From Pseudomonas sp. WJP1 (GTDB lineage: Bacteria; Pseudomonadota; Gammaproteobacteria; Pseudomonadales; Pseudomonadaceae), in contig NZ_CP110128.1 in NCBI RefSeq assembly GCF_028471945.1, forward strand, positions 5,297,001 to 5,361,000: a stretch of 64,000 bases of DNA, in the 5' to 3' direction. The translations under genes and the position numbers were made by a program. Below the pieces are notes generated by a model. The model ran no database searches and was not told the origin of the DNA. It worked only from the letters and a program-made list of their open reading frames with translations. How positions within the stretch are numbered: the stretch's first letter is position 1; the number at the start of each line of letters is the position of its first letter. This document shows positions 17,661-25,604 of the stretch, piece after piece.

Positions 17661-18872
17661 ATGAACGAACCCTCAACCACCCCCCTGGCCTGGGTCAATG
17701 GCAGCGATGCCCCGGAAAAGACCGAAATCAACCTCGGCTTCATGGCCCTGAGCGACTGCGCTTCGGTGGTGGTCGCCGCCACCCAGGGCTTCGCCCAGCC
17801 CTACGGACTGACCCTGAATCTCAAGCGCCAGTCGTCCTGGGCCAACCTGCGGGACAAACTGGTGAGCGGCGAACTCGACGCCGCCCACAGTCTCTACGGC
17901 CTGATCTACGCCGTGCACCTGGGCATCGGCGGCGTGGCCCCCACCGACATGGCGGTGCTCATGGGCCTGAACCAGAACGGCCAGAGCATCAACCTCTCCC
18001 ACGGCTTGCAGGCCGCCGGCGTGACCAGTCCTGAAGCACTGGACCGTCACGTGCACCAAACTCGCCCAAAACTGACCTTCGCCCAGACCTTTCCCACCGG
18101 CACCCATGCCATGTGGTTGTATTACTGGCTGGCGAGCCAGGGCATTCATCCGCTGCACGATGTCGACAGCGTCGTGGTGCCGCCGCCGCAAATGGTGGCG
18201 CACCTGCAAGCCGGGCGTATCGACGGTTTCTGCGTCGGCGAGCCCTGGGCCGACAGCGCGGTGAAGCAGAATCTCGGTTTTACCCTGGCCACCTCCCAGG
18301 CCATCTGGCCCGACCACCCGGAAAAAGTCCTCGGTTGTACGCGCGCCTTCGTCGAGCAATACCCCAACACCGCCCGCGCCCTGGTGATGGCGATCCTCGA
18401 AGCCAGCCGTTTCATCGACGACAGCGTCGAGAATCGCCGCAGTACCGCGCAATTGCTCAGTGCACCGCAATACCTCGATGCGCCGCTGCCGTGCATCGAA
18501 CCACGACTGCTGGGCGACTATGCCGACGGCCTGGGCAACGAATGGCAAGACCCGCACGCGCTGCGTTTCCATGGGCAGGGGGAGGTCAACCTGCCCTACC
18601 TGTCCGATGGCATGTGGTTCATGACTCAGTTTCGCCGCTGGGGCCTGTTGCGCGACGACCCCGATTACCTCGCCGTAGCCCGTCAGGTGCAACAACTAGA
18701 CTTATACCGTGAGGCCGCCAACGCTGTCGGTGTCGCCGCCCCGGGCAATGAAATGCGCAGCAGCCAGTTGATCGACGGCAAGGTCTGGGACGGTGCGGAC
18801 CCGGCCGGTTATGCCCGCAGCTTCAGGCTGCACGCCATGAGCGACAGCTCGCCACTTCTCGCCAGCCGCTGA
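17661..18872 (+). CDS. nasS: Nitrate sensor NasS (CmpA/NrtA-like)
   Basis: NasS is a cytoplasmic nitrate/nitrite-binding protein that holds the antiterminator NasT until nitrate releases it. The 403-residue product begins MNEPSTTPLAWVNG. It lacks a signal peptide, unlike the periplasmic NrtA/CmpA transport proteins it resembles (INLGFMALSDCASVVVAATQG, GELDAAHSLYGLIYA, DGFCVGEPWADSAVKQNLG). A frame open further upstream was not used because it has no family-like sequence. The gene is followed by nasT after 15 bases, forming a sensor-regulator pair. Confidence 0.93.
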   Translation: MNEPSTTPLAWVNGSDAPEKTEINLGFMALSDCASVVVAATQGFAQPYGLTLNLKRQSSWANLRDKLVSGELDAAHSLYGLIYAVHLGIGGVAPTDMAVLMGLNQNGQSINLSHGLQAAGVTSPEALDRHVHQTRPKLTFAQTFPTGTHAMWLYYWLASQGIHPLHDVDSVVVPPPQMVAHLQAGRIDGFCVGEPWADSAVKQNLGFTLATSQAIWPDHPEKVLGCTRAFVEQYPNTARALVMAILEASRFIDDSVENRRSTAQLLSAPQYLDAPLPCIEPRLLGDYADGLGNEWQDPHALRFHGQGEVNLPYLSDGMWFMTQFRRWGLLRDDPDYLAVARQVQQLDLYREAANAVGVAAPGNEMRSSQLIDGKVWDGADPAGYARSFRLHAMSDSSPLLASR

Positions 18873-18887
18873 CAGGAGACTGCAAAC

Positions 18888-19463
18888 ATGCTGCGTATCC
18901 TGCTGATCAACGACACAGCGAAAAAAGTCGGGCGCCTGAAGGCCGCCCTGACCGAGGCCGGCTTCGAGGTCATCGACGAATCCGGGCTGACCATCGACTT
19001 GCCCGAACGCGTCGAAACGGTGCGCCCGGACGTGATCCTGATCGATACCGAGTCACCGAGCCGCGATGTCATGGAGCAAGTGGTGCTGGTCAGCCGCGAC
19101 CAGCCACGGCCGATTGTGATGTTTACCGACGAACACGACCCCGATGTGATGCGCCAGGCGATCAAGTCCGGGGTCAGTGCCTACATCGTCGAAGGCATCC
19201 ACGCACAGCGCCTGCAACCGATTCTCGACGTGGCCATGGCGCGCTTCGAAAGCGACCAGGCCCTGCGCGCCCAACTGCACGCCCGTGACCAGCAACTGGC
19301 CGAGCGCAAGCGCATCGAGCTGGCCAAGGGGCTGCTGATGAAGATGAAGGACTGCAACGAAGAAGAGGCCTACACCCTGATGCGTCGCCAGGCGATGAGC
19401 CGCCAGCAGAAGCTGATCCAGGTGGCGGAGCAGATTATTGCCATGAGTGAGTTGTTGGGCTGA
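18888..19463 (+). CDS. nasT: ANTAR-domain transcription antiterminator NasT
   Basis: This 191-residue regulator has an N-terminal receiver-like domain (MLRILLINDTAKKVGRLKAAL) and a C-terminal ANTAR RNA-binding domain (about 125-190; LAERKRIELAKGLLMKMKDC, EEEAYTLMRRQAM). ANTAR proteins bind paired hairpins with hexanucleotide loops and prevent termination. Such a two-hairpin/terminator leader is present just downstream, before nasA (19588-19674). The ribosome binding site CAGGAGAC is strong. NasS, encoded directly upstream, is the expected partner. Confidence 0.94.
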   Translation: MLRILLINDTAKKVGRLKAALTEAGFEVIDESGLTIDLPERVETVRPDVILIDTESPSRDVMEQVVLVSRDQPRPIVMFTDEHDPDVMRQAIKSGVSAYIVEGIHAQRLQPILDVAMARFESDQALRAQLHARDQQLAERKRIELAKGLLMKMKDCNEEEAYTLMRRQAMSRQQKLIQVAEQIIAMSELLG

Positions 19464-19471
19464 AGGACGCC

Positions 19472-19532
19472 TTCGCGGGCAAGCCTCGCTCCTACAGGGT
19501 CAGTGCCTGTGGGAGCGAGGCTTGCCCGCGAA
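19472..19532. repeat. REP doublet downstream of nasT
   Basis: CGCGGGCAAGCCTCGCTCCT and the inverse GGAGCGAGGCTTGCCCGCGA are separated by a short spacer. This is the GCTTGCCCGCGAA subtype. It separates nasST from the nasA control region. Confidence 0.85.
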
Positions 19533-19557
19533 TGGCCGTAACACGGACTCAGACTGT

Positions 19558-19573
19558 TGGCACAAATCTCGCT
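19558..19573 (+). promoter_or_regulatory. Candidate sigma-54 promoter for nasA operon
   Basis: TGGCACAAATCTCGCT matches TGGCAC-N5-TTGCW, with the -12 element TCGCT having one mismatch and the invariant GG and GC kept. A start about 11-12 bases downstream (near 19584) would place the first ANTAR hairpin at the very 5' end of the transcript. Confidence 0.55.
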
Positions 19574-19587
19574 AGGTAATCACCACA

Positions 19588-19628
19588 GGTAACCAACGGC
19601 GGTTGCCCCACCTACGACAAAGACGTCG
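19588..19628 (+). ncRNA. ANTAR (NasT) target RNA, two hairpins with A1/G4 hexaloops
   Basis: Hairpin P1: GGTAACC (19588-19594) and GGTTGCC (19601-19607) enclose the loop AACGGC. Hairpin P2: CGAC (19615-19618) and GTCG (19625-19628) enclose the loop AAAGAC. Both loops have six bases with A at position 1 and G at position 4, the signature known for ANTAR targets. A 7-base linker separates them. P2 overlaps the 5' arm of the following terminator. Confidence 0.8.
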
Positions 19629-19674
19629 CTCACCTCATTTGCCCCATGGCGAATCAGGTGGCGGCGTTTTTTTT
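19619..19674 (+). terminator. Leader terminator controlled by NasT antitermination
   Basis: The bases from AAAGACGTCGC through CACCT pair with AGGTG-GCGGCG-TTTT (one bulged T). An inner helix (ATTTGCC/GGCGAAT) extends the stem, and eight T follow. The base of this stem uses the loop and 3' strand of ANTAR hairpin P2, so the two folds exclude each other. It lies about 40 bases before the nasA start. Confidence 0.8.
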
Positions 19675-19716
19675 GTTTTGGCTCCCGTTCGAGACTCCTA
19701 TCAGCTGAGGTGCGCG

Positions 19717-20928
19717 ATGAATTCAAGCTTCTGGAAATCCGGCCATACCCCGACACTGTTCGCAGCCTTCCTCTATTTCGACCTGAGTTTCATGGTGTGG
19801 TACCTGCTCGGCCCGCTGGCCGTACAGATCGCTGGCGACCTGCACCTGACCACGCAACAACGCGGGCTGGTGGTGGCCACGCCGATTCTGGCCGGGGCGG
19901 TACTTCGTTTCGCAATGGGCATGCTGGCTGATCGCCTGTCACCCAAGACCGCCGGCCTGATCGGCCAGGTGATCGTCATCTGTGCGCTGTTCGGTGCCTG
20001 GAAACTCGGCATCCACACCTACGAGCAAGCATTGCTGCTGGGGCTGTTCCTGGGCATGGCCGGCGCCTCCTTCGCCGTCGCCCTGCCCCTGGCATCGCAG
20101 TGGTATCCGCCGCAGCACCAGGGCAAGGCCATGGGCATCGCCGGGGCCGGAAACTCCGGCACCGTACTGGCGGCGCTGATTGCGCCGGTTCTGGCGGCTG
20201 CCTTTGGCTGGAGCAATGTGTTCGGCTTCGCGCTGATCCCGCTGATCCTGACGCTGATCGTTTTCGCCTGGTTGGCCAAGAACGCACCTGAGCGGCCGAA
20301 AGCCAAGTCCATGGCCGACTACTTCAAGGCCCTGGGCGACCGCGACAGCTGGTGGTTCATGTTTTTCTACAGCGTGACCTTCGGTGGCTTCATCGGCCTG
20401 GCCAGCGCCCTGCCCGGTTACTTCAATGACCAGTACGGCCTGAGCCCGGTGACCGCCGGCTACTACACGGCAGCCTGCGTGTTCGGCGGTAGCCTGATGC
20501 GTCCGCTGGGCGGCGCCCTGGCCGATCGTTTCGGCGGCATTCGCACCCTGCTCGCGATGTACACCGTGGCGGCCATCTGTATCGCTGCCGTCGGTTTCAA
20601 CCTGCCCAGCTCCTATGCCGCGCTGGCCCTGTTCGTGTGCACCATGCTCGGTTTGGGTGCAGGCAACGGTGCGGTGTTCCAGTTGGTGCCGCAGCGGTTC
20701 CGTCGCGAAATCGGCGTCATGACCGGCCTGATCGGCATGGCCGGCGGCATCGGTGGCTTTGCCCTGGCGGCAGGCATGGGTGCGATCAAGCAGAGCACCG
20801 GCAGCTACCAGATGGCATTGTGGTTGTTCGCCAGCCTGGGCGTGCTCGCCTGGTTCGGCCTGCATGGCGTAAAACGCCGCTGGAGAACCACCTGGGGTTC
20901 GGCCGCCGTGACGGCTGCACGGGTCTGA
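19717..20928 (+). CDS. nasA: Nitrate/nitrite transporter, NarK/NasA type MFS
   Basis: This 403-residue inner-membrane major facilitator of the nitrate-nitrite porter family has about 12 TM segments. It imports nitrate for assimilation. The family signatures AGAGNSGTVLAALIAP and GMAGGIGGFALAAGMG are visible. The start ATG follows CTGAGGTGCGCG; the open frame upstream runs through the leader terminator and was not used. Expression is predicted to need both a sigma-54 promoter and NasT-mediated readthrough. The next gene starts 7 bases after the stop. Confidence 0.94.
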   Translation: MNSSFWKSGHTPTLFAAFLYFDLSFMVWYLLGPLAVQIAGDLHLTTQQRGLVVATPILAGAVLRFAMGMLADRLSPKTAGLIGQVIVICALFGAWKLGIHTYEQALLLGLFLGMAGASFAVALPLASQWYPPQHQGKAMGIAGAGNSGTVLAALIAPVLAAAFGWSNVFGFALIPLILTLIVFAWLAKNAPERPKAKSMADYFKALGDRDSWWFMFFYSVTFGGFIGLASALPGYFNDQYGLSPVTAGYYTAACVFGGSLMRPLGGALADRFGGIRTLLAMYTVAAICIAAVGFNLPSSYAALALFVCTMLGLGAGNGAVFQLVPQRFRREIGVMTGLIGMAGGIGGFALAAGMGAIKQSTGSYQMALWLFASLGVLAWFGLHGVKRRWRTTWGSAAVTAARV

Positions 20929-20935
20929 CGCCGCC

Positions 20936-22606
20936 ATGAGCCTGCAATTGAGTTTCGCGCAAGCCAGCGCCATCGGTCCGCGCGATGAGAATCAGGATGC
21001 CTTGCGCCTCGTCACGCCGGCCCCGGCGCTGGCAGCCAGCAAAGGCTACCTGTTCGCCATCGCCGATGGCGTCAGCCAGTGTGCCGACGGCGGCCTGGCA
21101 GCTCGCTCGACCTTGCAGGCCCTGGCACTGGATTACTACGCCACGCCGGAAACCTGGGGCGTTGCCCAGGCGCTGGATCGCCTGCTGCTGGCGCAAAATC
21201 GCTGGCTGCAGGCCAACGGCGCAGGCCAACCACTGCTGACCACCGTCAGCGCCCTGGTCCTGCGCGGCCGGCGCTTTACCCTGGCCCATGTCGGCGATTG
21301 CCGGGTGTATCGCTGGCACGCCGAGCAGTTGCAGCGAGTCAGCGAAGATCACGTCTGGGACCAACCGGGCATGCAGCATGTACTCAAGCGCGCACTGGGT
21401 CTGGACCAGCACCTGGTGCTGGACTTTCTCGATGGCGAATTGCGCACCGACGAAAGCTTTGTGCTGCTCAGCGACGGTGTCTGGGCGGTCCTGGGCGACA
21501 CCGCCATTGCGGCGATCCTGCGTGACCAACCGGACCTGGACAGCGCCGCGCAAACCCTGGTCAACGCCGCCCACCTGGCGGGCAGCCAGGATAACGCCAG
21601 CGCCCTGCTGGTGCGGGTCGATGCCCTGGGTGAAGCGAACATCGGCGATGCATTGATCCATCTACAGCAATGGCCGCTGCCACCGGCACTGAAACCGGGC
21701 CAGGTGTTCGAGGGCTGGCAGATTGAAGGGATTCTCGGCCAGAGCCAGCAGTCGTTGCTCTATCGGGTACGCGACAGCCAGCAGCAACCCTGGTTGCTGA
21801 AAACCCTGCCCCCTCGCCTGCATGACGATCATCAGGCCGGGCAAGCGTTGCTGTCCGAAGAATGGTTCCTCAAACGCGTGGCCGGGCGGCACTTTCCTGA
21901 GGTGCATGCGGCCAGCCAGCGTCAGCATTTGTACTACGTGATGCGTGAGTATTCGGGCTCGACACTGGCGCAACTGCATGAACAAACCGGCCCCATGCCC
22001 CTGGCGCAATGGCAGGACGTGGCTGAACGCCTGCTGCGAGCGGTCGGCATGCTCCATCGACGGCAGATCCTGCATCGCGATATCAAACCGCAGAACCTGC
22101 TGGCAGGGGACGACGGCGAGTTGCGCCTGCTGGATTTCGGCCTCGCCTACTGCCCGGGCCTGTCTGAAGACCAACCCAGCACCCTGCCCGGAACCCCCAG
22201 CTATATCGCCCCGGAAGCCTTCCGCGGCGATGCACCGACGCCACAACAGGACCTGTATGCGGTGGGAGTGACTTTGTATTTTCTGCTCACCGGGCAATTT
22301 CCCTATGGTGAAATCGAAGCCTTCCAACGCCCTCGATTCGGCGTTCCGGTCAGCGCCAGTCGCTACCGCCCCGACCTGCCGGAATGGATTGCACAAAGCC
22401 TGGAACGCGCGGTGGCCGCAGACCCGGCGCAACGCTTTGAAACTGCCGAGGAATGGTTGCGGCTGTTGGAACAGGGGGAGCGAAGCAGCTTAAGCGTACG
22501 CCCCAGGCCTTTGCTGGAGCGCGAACCGCTGAAGGTATGGCGGACATTGGCCCTGCTGTCGCTGCTGGCGAACCTGGTGTTGCTGTTCCTGGTGTTCCAT
22601 GGCTGA
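20936..22606 (+). CDS. PP2C phosphatase-Ser/Thr kinase fusion, C-terminal membrane anchor
   Basis: This is a 556-residue fusion of two opposing activities. Residues 1 to about 235 form a PP2C phosphatase with its metal-binding acids (DENQDA, AIADGVS, HVGDCRVYRW, LSDGVW, GSQDNAS). Residues about 258-510 form a eukaryotic-like protein kinase with HRD at 380-382, DFG at 400-402 and an APE-type segment (YIAPEAF). The glycine loop is weak (GILGQSQQSLLYRV). A single C-terminal TM helix (LALLSLLANLVLLFLVF) would anchor it with both domains in the cytoplasm. It is translationally close to nasA (7 bases) and is a usual member of pseudomonad nas clusters. Substrates are not known to me. Confidence 0.92.
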   Translation: MSLQLSFAQASAIGPRDENQDALRLVTPAPALAASKGYLFAIADGVSQCADGGLAARSTLQALALDYYATPETWGVAQALDRLLLAQNRWLQANGAGQPLLTTVSALVLRGRRFTLAHVGDCRVYRWHAEQLQRVSEDHVWDQPGMQHVLKRALGLDQHLVLDFLDGELRTDESFVLLSDGVWAVLGDTAIAAILRDQPDLDSAAQTLVNAAHLAGSQDNASALLVRVDALGEANIGDALIHLQQWPLPPALKPGQVFEGWQIEGILGQSQQSLLYRVRDSQQQPWLLKTLPPRLHDDHQAGQALLSEEWFLKRVAGRHFPEVHAASQRQHLYYVMREYSGSTLAQLHEQTGPMPLAQWQDVAERLLRAVGMLHRRQILHRDIKPQNLLAGDDGELRLLDFGLAYCPGLSEDQPSTLPGTPSYIAPEAFRGDAPTPQQDLYAVGVTLYFLLTGQFPYGEIEAFQRPRFGVPVSASRYRPDLPEWIAQSLERAVAADPAQRFETAEEWLRLLEQGERSSLSVRPRPLLEREPLKVWRTLALLSLLANLVLLFLVFHG

Positions 22607-22657
22607 GCCTGCATTGCCTTTAAAACCGATCATCGTCATTTCGTGAGGAACAACACT

Positions 22658-23416
22658 ATGAACGCAAAAGTCTGGCTGGTAGGTGCGGGTCCCGGTGACC
22701 CTGAATTGCTGACCCTCAAGGCCGTGCGCGCATTGAAGGAAGCGGACGTGGTGCTGATCGATGACCTGGTCAATGGCGCGATTCTCGAACACTGCCCCGA
22801 GGCACGGGTCATTGCGGTGGGCAAACGCGGTGGTTGCCGCTCCACGCCGCAAGCGTTCATCCATCGCCTGATGTTGCGTTACGCCCGGCAGGGCAAATGC
22901 GTGGTGCGGCTCAAAGGGGGCGACCCGTGCATTTTCGGGCGCGGTGGCGAAGAGGCCCAGTGGTTGCGCGAGCGTGGGGTCGAAGCCGAGCTGGTCAATG
23001 GCATCACGGCCGGGCTCGCCGGCGCCACCCAATGCGATATTCCGTTGACCCTGCGCGGTGTGGCGCGCGGCGTGACACTGGTTACCGCCCATACCCAGGA
23101 CGGCAGCAGCCTGAACTGGCAGGCACTGGCCCAGGGTGGTACGACCCTGGTGATCTACATGGGTGTGGCCAAGCTCAGCGAAATCCGCGAGCAGCTGTTG
23201 GCCGGAGGGATGGCAGAAGATACGCCGGTGGCGATGATCGAAAACGCTTCACTGCCCCATCAGCGCGAATGCAGGAGCGATCTGACAGCCATGGAGGAAG
23301 ATGCCTACGCCTTTGAGCTGAAAAGCCCGGCCATATTGGTGATCGGTGCGGTTGCGGCTGGTGAACAGATCAAACGATCGGAGCTTTTGCAGAATTCTGC
23401 TGAAACTGCGGCCTAG
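22658..23416 (+). CDS. cobA: Uroporphyrinogen-III C-methyltransferase
   Basis: This enzyme (SUMT) uses S-adenosylmethionine to make precorrin-2, the precursor of siroheme and cobalamin. The 252-residue product starts MNAKVWLVGAGPGDPELLTL. An in-frame GTG five codons upstream is possible, but the ATG has GTGAGGAAC before it. Motifs: VGAGPGDPELLT, VVRLKGGDPCIFGRGGEE, GITAGLAGA. Siroheme is the cofactor of assimilatory nitrite reductase, which explains its place at the end of the nas operon, although nirB and nirD are not between it and the kinase gene here. Confidence 0.95.
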   Translation: MNAKVWLVGAGPGDPELLTLKAVRALKEADVVLIDDLVNGAILEHCPEARVIAVGKRGGCRSTPQAFIHRLMLRYARQGKCVVRLKGGDPCIFGRGGEEAQWLRERGVEAELVNGITAGLAGATQCDIPLTLRGVARGVTLVTAHTQDGSSLNWQALAQGGTTLVIYMGVAKLSEIREQLLAGGMAEDTPVAMIENASLPHQRECRSDLTAMEEDAYAFELKSPAILVIGAVAAGEQIKRSELLQNSAETAA

Positions 23417-23440
23417 GCACACCGTGGCGCCAGGGTCACC

Positions 23441-23727
23441 TGTAGGAGCCAGGCTTGCCGGCGAAGAACGATGACGCGGTATTACAGATGCACCGCGGCG
23501 TCTGCTTCGCCTGTAGGAGCCACGCTTGCCGGCGAAGAACGATGACGCGGTGCAGCAGATATACCGCGGCGCCTGGTTCGCCTGTAGGAGCGAGGCTGCC
23601 CGCGAAGAACGATGACGCGGTATGACAGTTACACCGCGGCGCCTGGTTCGCTGGCAAGTCGGGTCGCCGCATCGCTGGCTCCTACAGGCGAAGAACGATG
23701 ACGCGGTGCAGCAGATACAGAACCCAA
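23441..23727. repeat. REP tandem array with regular 71-bp period
   Basis: TGTAGGAGC occurs at 23441, 23512 and 23583, exactly 71 bases apart. It is followed by an inverted, longer-loop REP ending at about 23688 and a further copy of the spacer. Each unit contains GGCGAAGAACGATGACGCGG and an ACCGCGGCG segment. The array fills the cobA-oprF intergenic space together with the oprF terminator. No coding potential was seen. Confidence 0.9.
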
Positions 23728-23738
23728 ATCGCAGGCAA

Positions 23739-23768
23739 AGAAAAGCCCGGCATGAGCCGGGCTTTTCT
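23739..23768 (-). terminator. Intrinsic terminator of oprF
   Basis: AGAAAAGCCCGGC pairs perfectly with GCCGGGCTTTTCT around a 4-base loop, 16 bases beyond the oprF stop. A T run follows on the minus strand. Confidence 0.9.
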
Positions 23769-23784
23769 CAGAGCTGCGGGCTAA

Positions 23785-24816
23785 TTACTTAGCTTGAGCT
23801 TCAACCTGCGCTTCTACGCGACGGTTTACAGCACGGCCAGCTTCAGTGGCGTTGTCAGCAACTGGGCGGGATTCGCCGTAGCCAACAGACTGAACGCGGG
23901 ACGATTCAACACCGTACTGGTTGGTCAGAACTTGCTTAACGGCGTTTGCACGACGCTCGGACAGTTTCTGGTTGTAAGCGTCAGGACCGACGGAGTCAGT
24001 GTGACCTTCAACAGTGGTGCTGGTGGATGGGTACTGCTTCATGAAGTCAGCCAGGTTCTTGATGTCGCCGTAGCTGTTAGGCTTGACTACCGACTTGTCG
24101 AAGTCGAACTTCACGTCCAGCTCAACACGAACAACTTCAGCAACTGCTGGGCAGCCATCAGCATCAACGGTTACGTTGGCTGGGGTGTCCGGGCACTTGT
24201 CAACGTTGTCGCACACGCCATCGTTGTCGCTGTCGGAGCAGACTTCTGGTGCTGCAACTGGAGCAGGAGCTGGCTTGGAGCCGCCACCGAAGTTCACACC
24301 GATACCGACGCTAGGAGCCCACTCGGTGTTGCCCTGGTCGATGTTGTACTGAGCTTCAACGCCAGCACGGGCGTAGAAGTTGTCGGTGAAGTACAGCTTG
24401 GCGCCGCCACCAACGTTGGCGAAGGTGGAACGGTTACGACCGTTCGAACCGTTCTGGTCGATGCTCTGGTCGGAGAAACCGGCCGAGACGTACGGACGCA
24501 GCATGTCGCCCGGGTTGTTGAAGTGGTACAGAGCATCCAGAGCGGTGTCCGCGCCTTTGATGTTCTGGCCAGAGTCGGAACGTACGTTGTGCACTTCGTC
24601 GTAAGCCAGACGCAGTTCAACGTCGTCGGTCAGGAAGTAACCAACAGAACCACCGAACAGATTGCCGTCGTTTTTGAAGTTACGGTCGCTGTCATAGTAC
24701 TCTTTCTTTGCGAAGCCTTCGATTTCAACTGCGCCTTGGCCCTGTGCCAGAGCGCCGATTGAAGTGGCGGCAATAAGAGAACCAATGGCCAAGCCCAAGG
24801 TGTTTTTCAGTTTCAT
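23785..24816 (-). CDS. oprF: Major outer-membrane porin and structural protein OprF
   Basis: This 343-residue protein has a signal peptide (about 1-24, ending ALAQG). An N-terminal eight-stranded beta-barrel domain follows, then a proline-rich hinge (SKPAPAPVAAPEV) with a calcium-binding TSP3-like loop (DSDNDGVCDNVDKCPD). The C-terminal OmpA-type peptidoglycan-binding domain shows VEGHTDSVGPDAYNQKLSERRA. Four cysteines lie around the hinge, as in other OprF proteins. It anchors the outer membrane to the cell wall and forms a weak porin. Known pseudomonad biology makes it a SigX target, and sigX is the gene directly upstream. Confidence 0.97.
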   Translation of the reverse strand: MKLKNTLGLAIGSLIAATSIGALAQGQGAVEIEGFAKKEYYDSDRNFKNDGNLFGGSVGYFLTDDVELRLAYDEVHNVRSDSGQNIKGADTALDALYHFNNPGDMLRPYVSAGFSDQSIDQNGSNGRNRSTFANVGGGAKLYFTDNFYARAGVEAQYNIDQGNTEWAPSVGIGVNFGGGSKPAPAPVAAPEVCSDSDNDGVCDNVDKCPDTPANVTVDADGCPAVAEVVRVELDVKFDFDKSVVKPNSYGDIKNLADFMKQYPSTSTTVEGHTDSVGPDAYNQKLSERRANAVKQVLTNQYGVESSRVQSVGYGESRPVADNATEAGRAVNRRVEAQVEAQAK

Positions 24817-24875
24817 CCGTTAAATCCCCATCTGGTGATTGTGAAGCAGTCCCGCAAACCGGGGGACAACTCGGC

Positions 24876-24897
24876 GGCAAGTCTATCAGAACTTGCC
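24876..24897. repeat. Inverted repeat between sigX and oprF
   Basis: GGCAAGT and ACTTGCC flank CTATCAGA, a perfect 7-bp stem in the sigX-oprF spacer. There is no T run, so it is a weak terminator or a leader hairpin that could reduce readthrough from sigX into oprF. A second imperfect hairpin (GTCCCCCGG/GCGGGAC on the minus strand) lies closer to the oprF start. Confidence 0.5.
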
Positions 24898-24923
24898 TAC
24901 ACGTAAGAGATATTTGCGCCGAA

Positions 24924-25514
24924 CTAAGTTTCAGCAATGCCTGCAAATTTCTCACGCAATTTATCTAGAGCGCGTTTGTACCGCATTTTTGTGGCGCTCA
25001 AGCCCATGTGCATGATGTCTGCGATCTCCTGAAACTCCAGCTCTGCGACAAATCGTAGCACCAGAATTTCGCGGTCAATCGGGTTCACATACACTAACCA
25101 GCGATCAAGTCCACCCTTCTCCTCGGGTTTCGGCGCCTTTTCTTCAGACGCTTCCTCGAGGGGGTCAAGACTCAAGGCGTCCATCAAGCGACGCTTTCGC
25201 CGTTCCTTCCGATACTGCGTAATGCACTCGTTGTACGTGATGCTATATAGCCATGTCTTGAACTTCGATTTGCCCTCGAAGTTCTTCAGGCCGTACAGCA
25301 CCTTCAACATGACCTCCTGACAGACATCATCAGCGTCGCGATCGTTCCCGAGATACCGTGCACACACGTTAAATAATGTTCGCTGGTAACGCCGCATCAG
25401 TTCTTCATAGGCGCGCGTTACGTGAAACAGCTCGGTATGCGAGCGCGCGACCAACTCCTCATCAGAGAGCTCGCGGGGGTCGTAGCGCATGGATAGCGAT
25501 TGGGCTTTATTCAA
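24924..25514 (-). CDS. sigX: ECF RNA polymerase sigma factor SigX
   Basis: This 196-residue extracytoplasmic-function sigma factor has region 2 (DDVCQEVMLKVLYGLKNFEG, FKTWLYSITYNECITQYRKE) and region 4 (DREILVLRFVAELEFQEIAD, MGLSATKMRYKRALDKLREK) joined by an acidic linker. SigX in Pseudomonas responds to envelope and osmotic conditions and drives oprF and fatty-acid genes. No anti-sigma gene is adjacent. Upstream lies the mechanosensitive channel gene cmpX, proposed to influence SigX activity. Confidence 0.95.
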   Translation of the reverse strand: MNKAQSLSMRYDPRELSDEELVARSHTELFHVTRAYEELMRRYQRTLFNVCARYLGNDRDADDVCQEVMLKVLYGLKNFEGKSKFKTWLYSITYNECITQYRKERRKRRLMDALSLDPLEEASEEKAPKPEEKGGLDRWLVYVNPIDREILVLRFVAELEFQEIADIMHMGLSATKMRYKRALDKLREKFAGIAET

Positions 25515-25604
25515 AACAAGTCGTGCCGACAGTCAGGTCAATGTCCGCCGCAGCCAGCATCAGGCGGCATTTTACGGCGGCATACATTAGCAGGGTTTGC
25601 CGGG

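Noticed and set aside
22607..22657. Recent deletion of nirBD-nasC as a strain-specific event
   Set aside because: No gene remnants are visible in the 51-base spacer, and a split arrangement seems to exist in P. putida, so an alternative ancestral layout is at least as likely.
23436..23672. Open frames across the REP arrays (also at 12883-13160)
   Set aside because: They are translations of REP repeats, contain the same repeated peptide and lack ribosome binding sites.
23441..23727. Regularly spaced repeats resembling a CRISPR array
   Set aside because: The repeats are pseudomonad REP palindromes, the spacers are also conserved between units and no cas gene is present.
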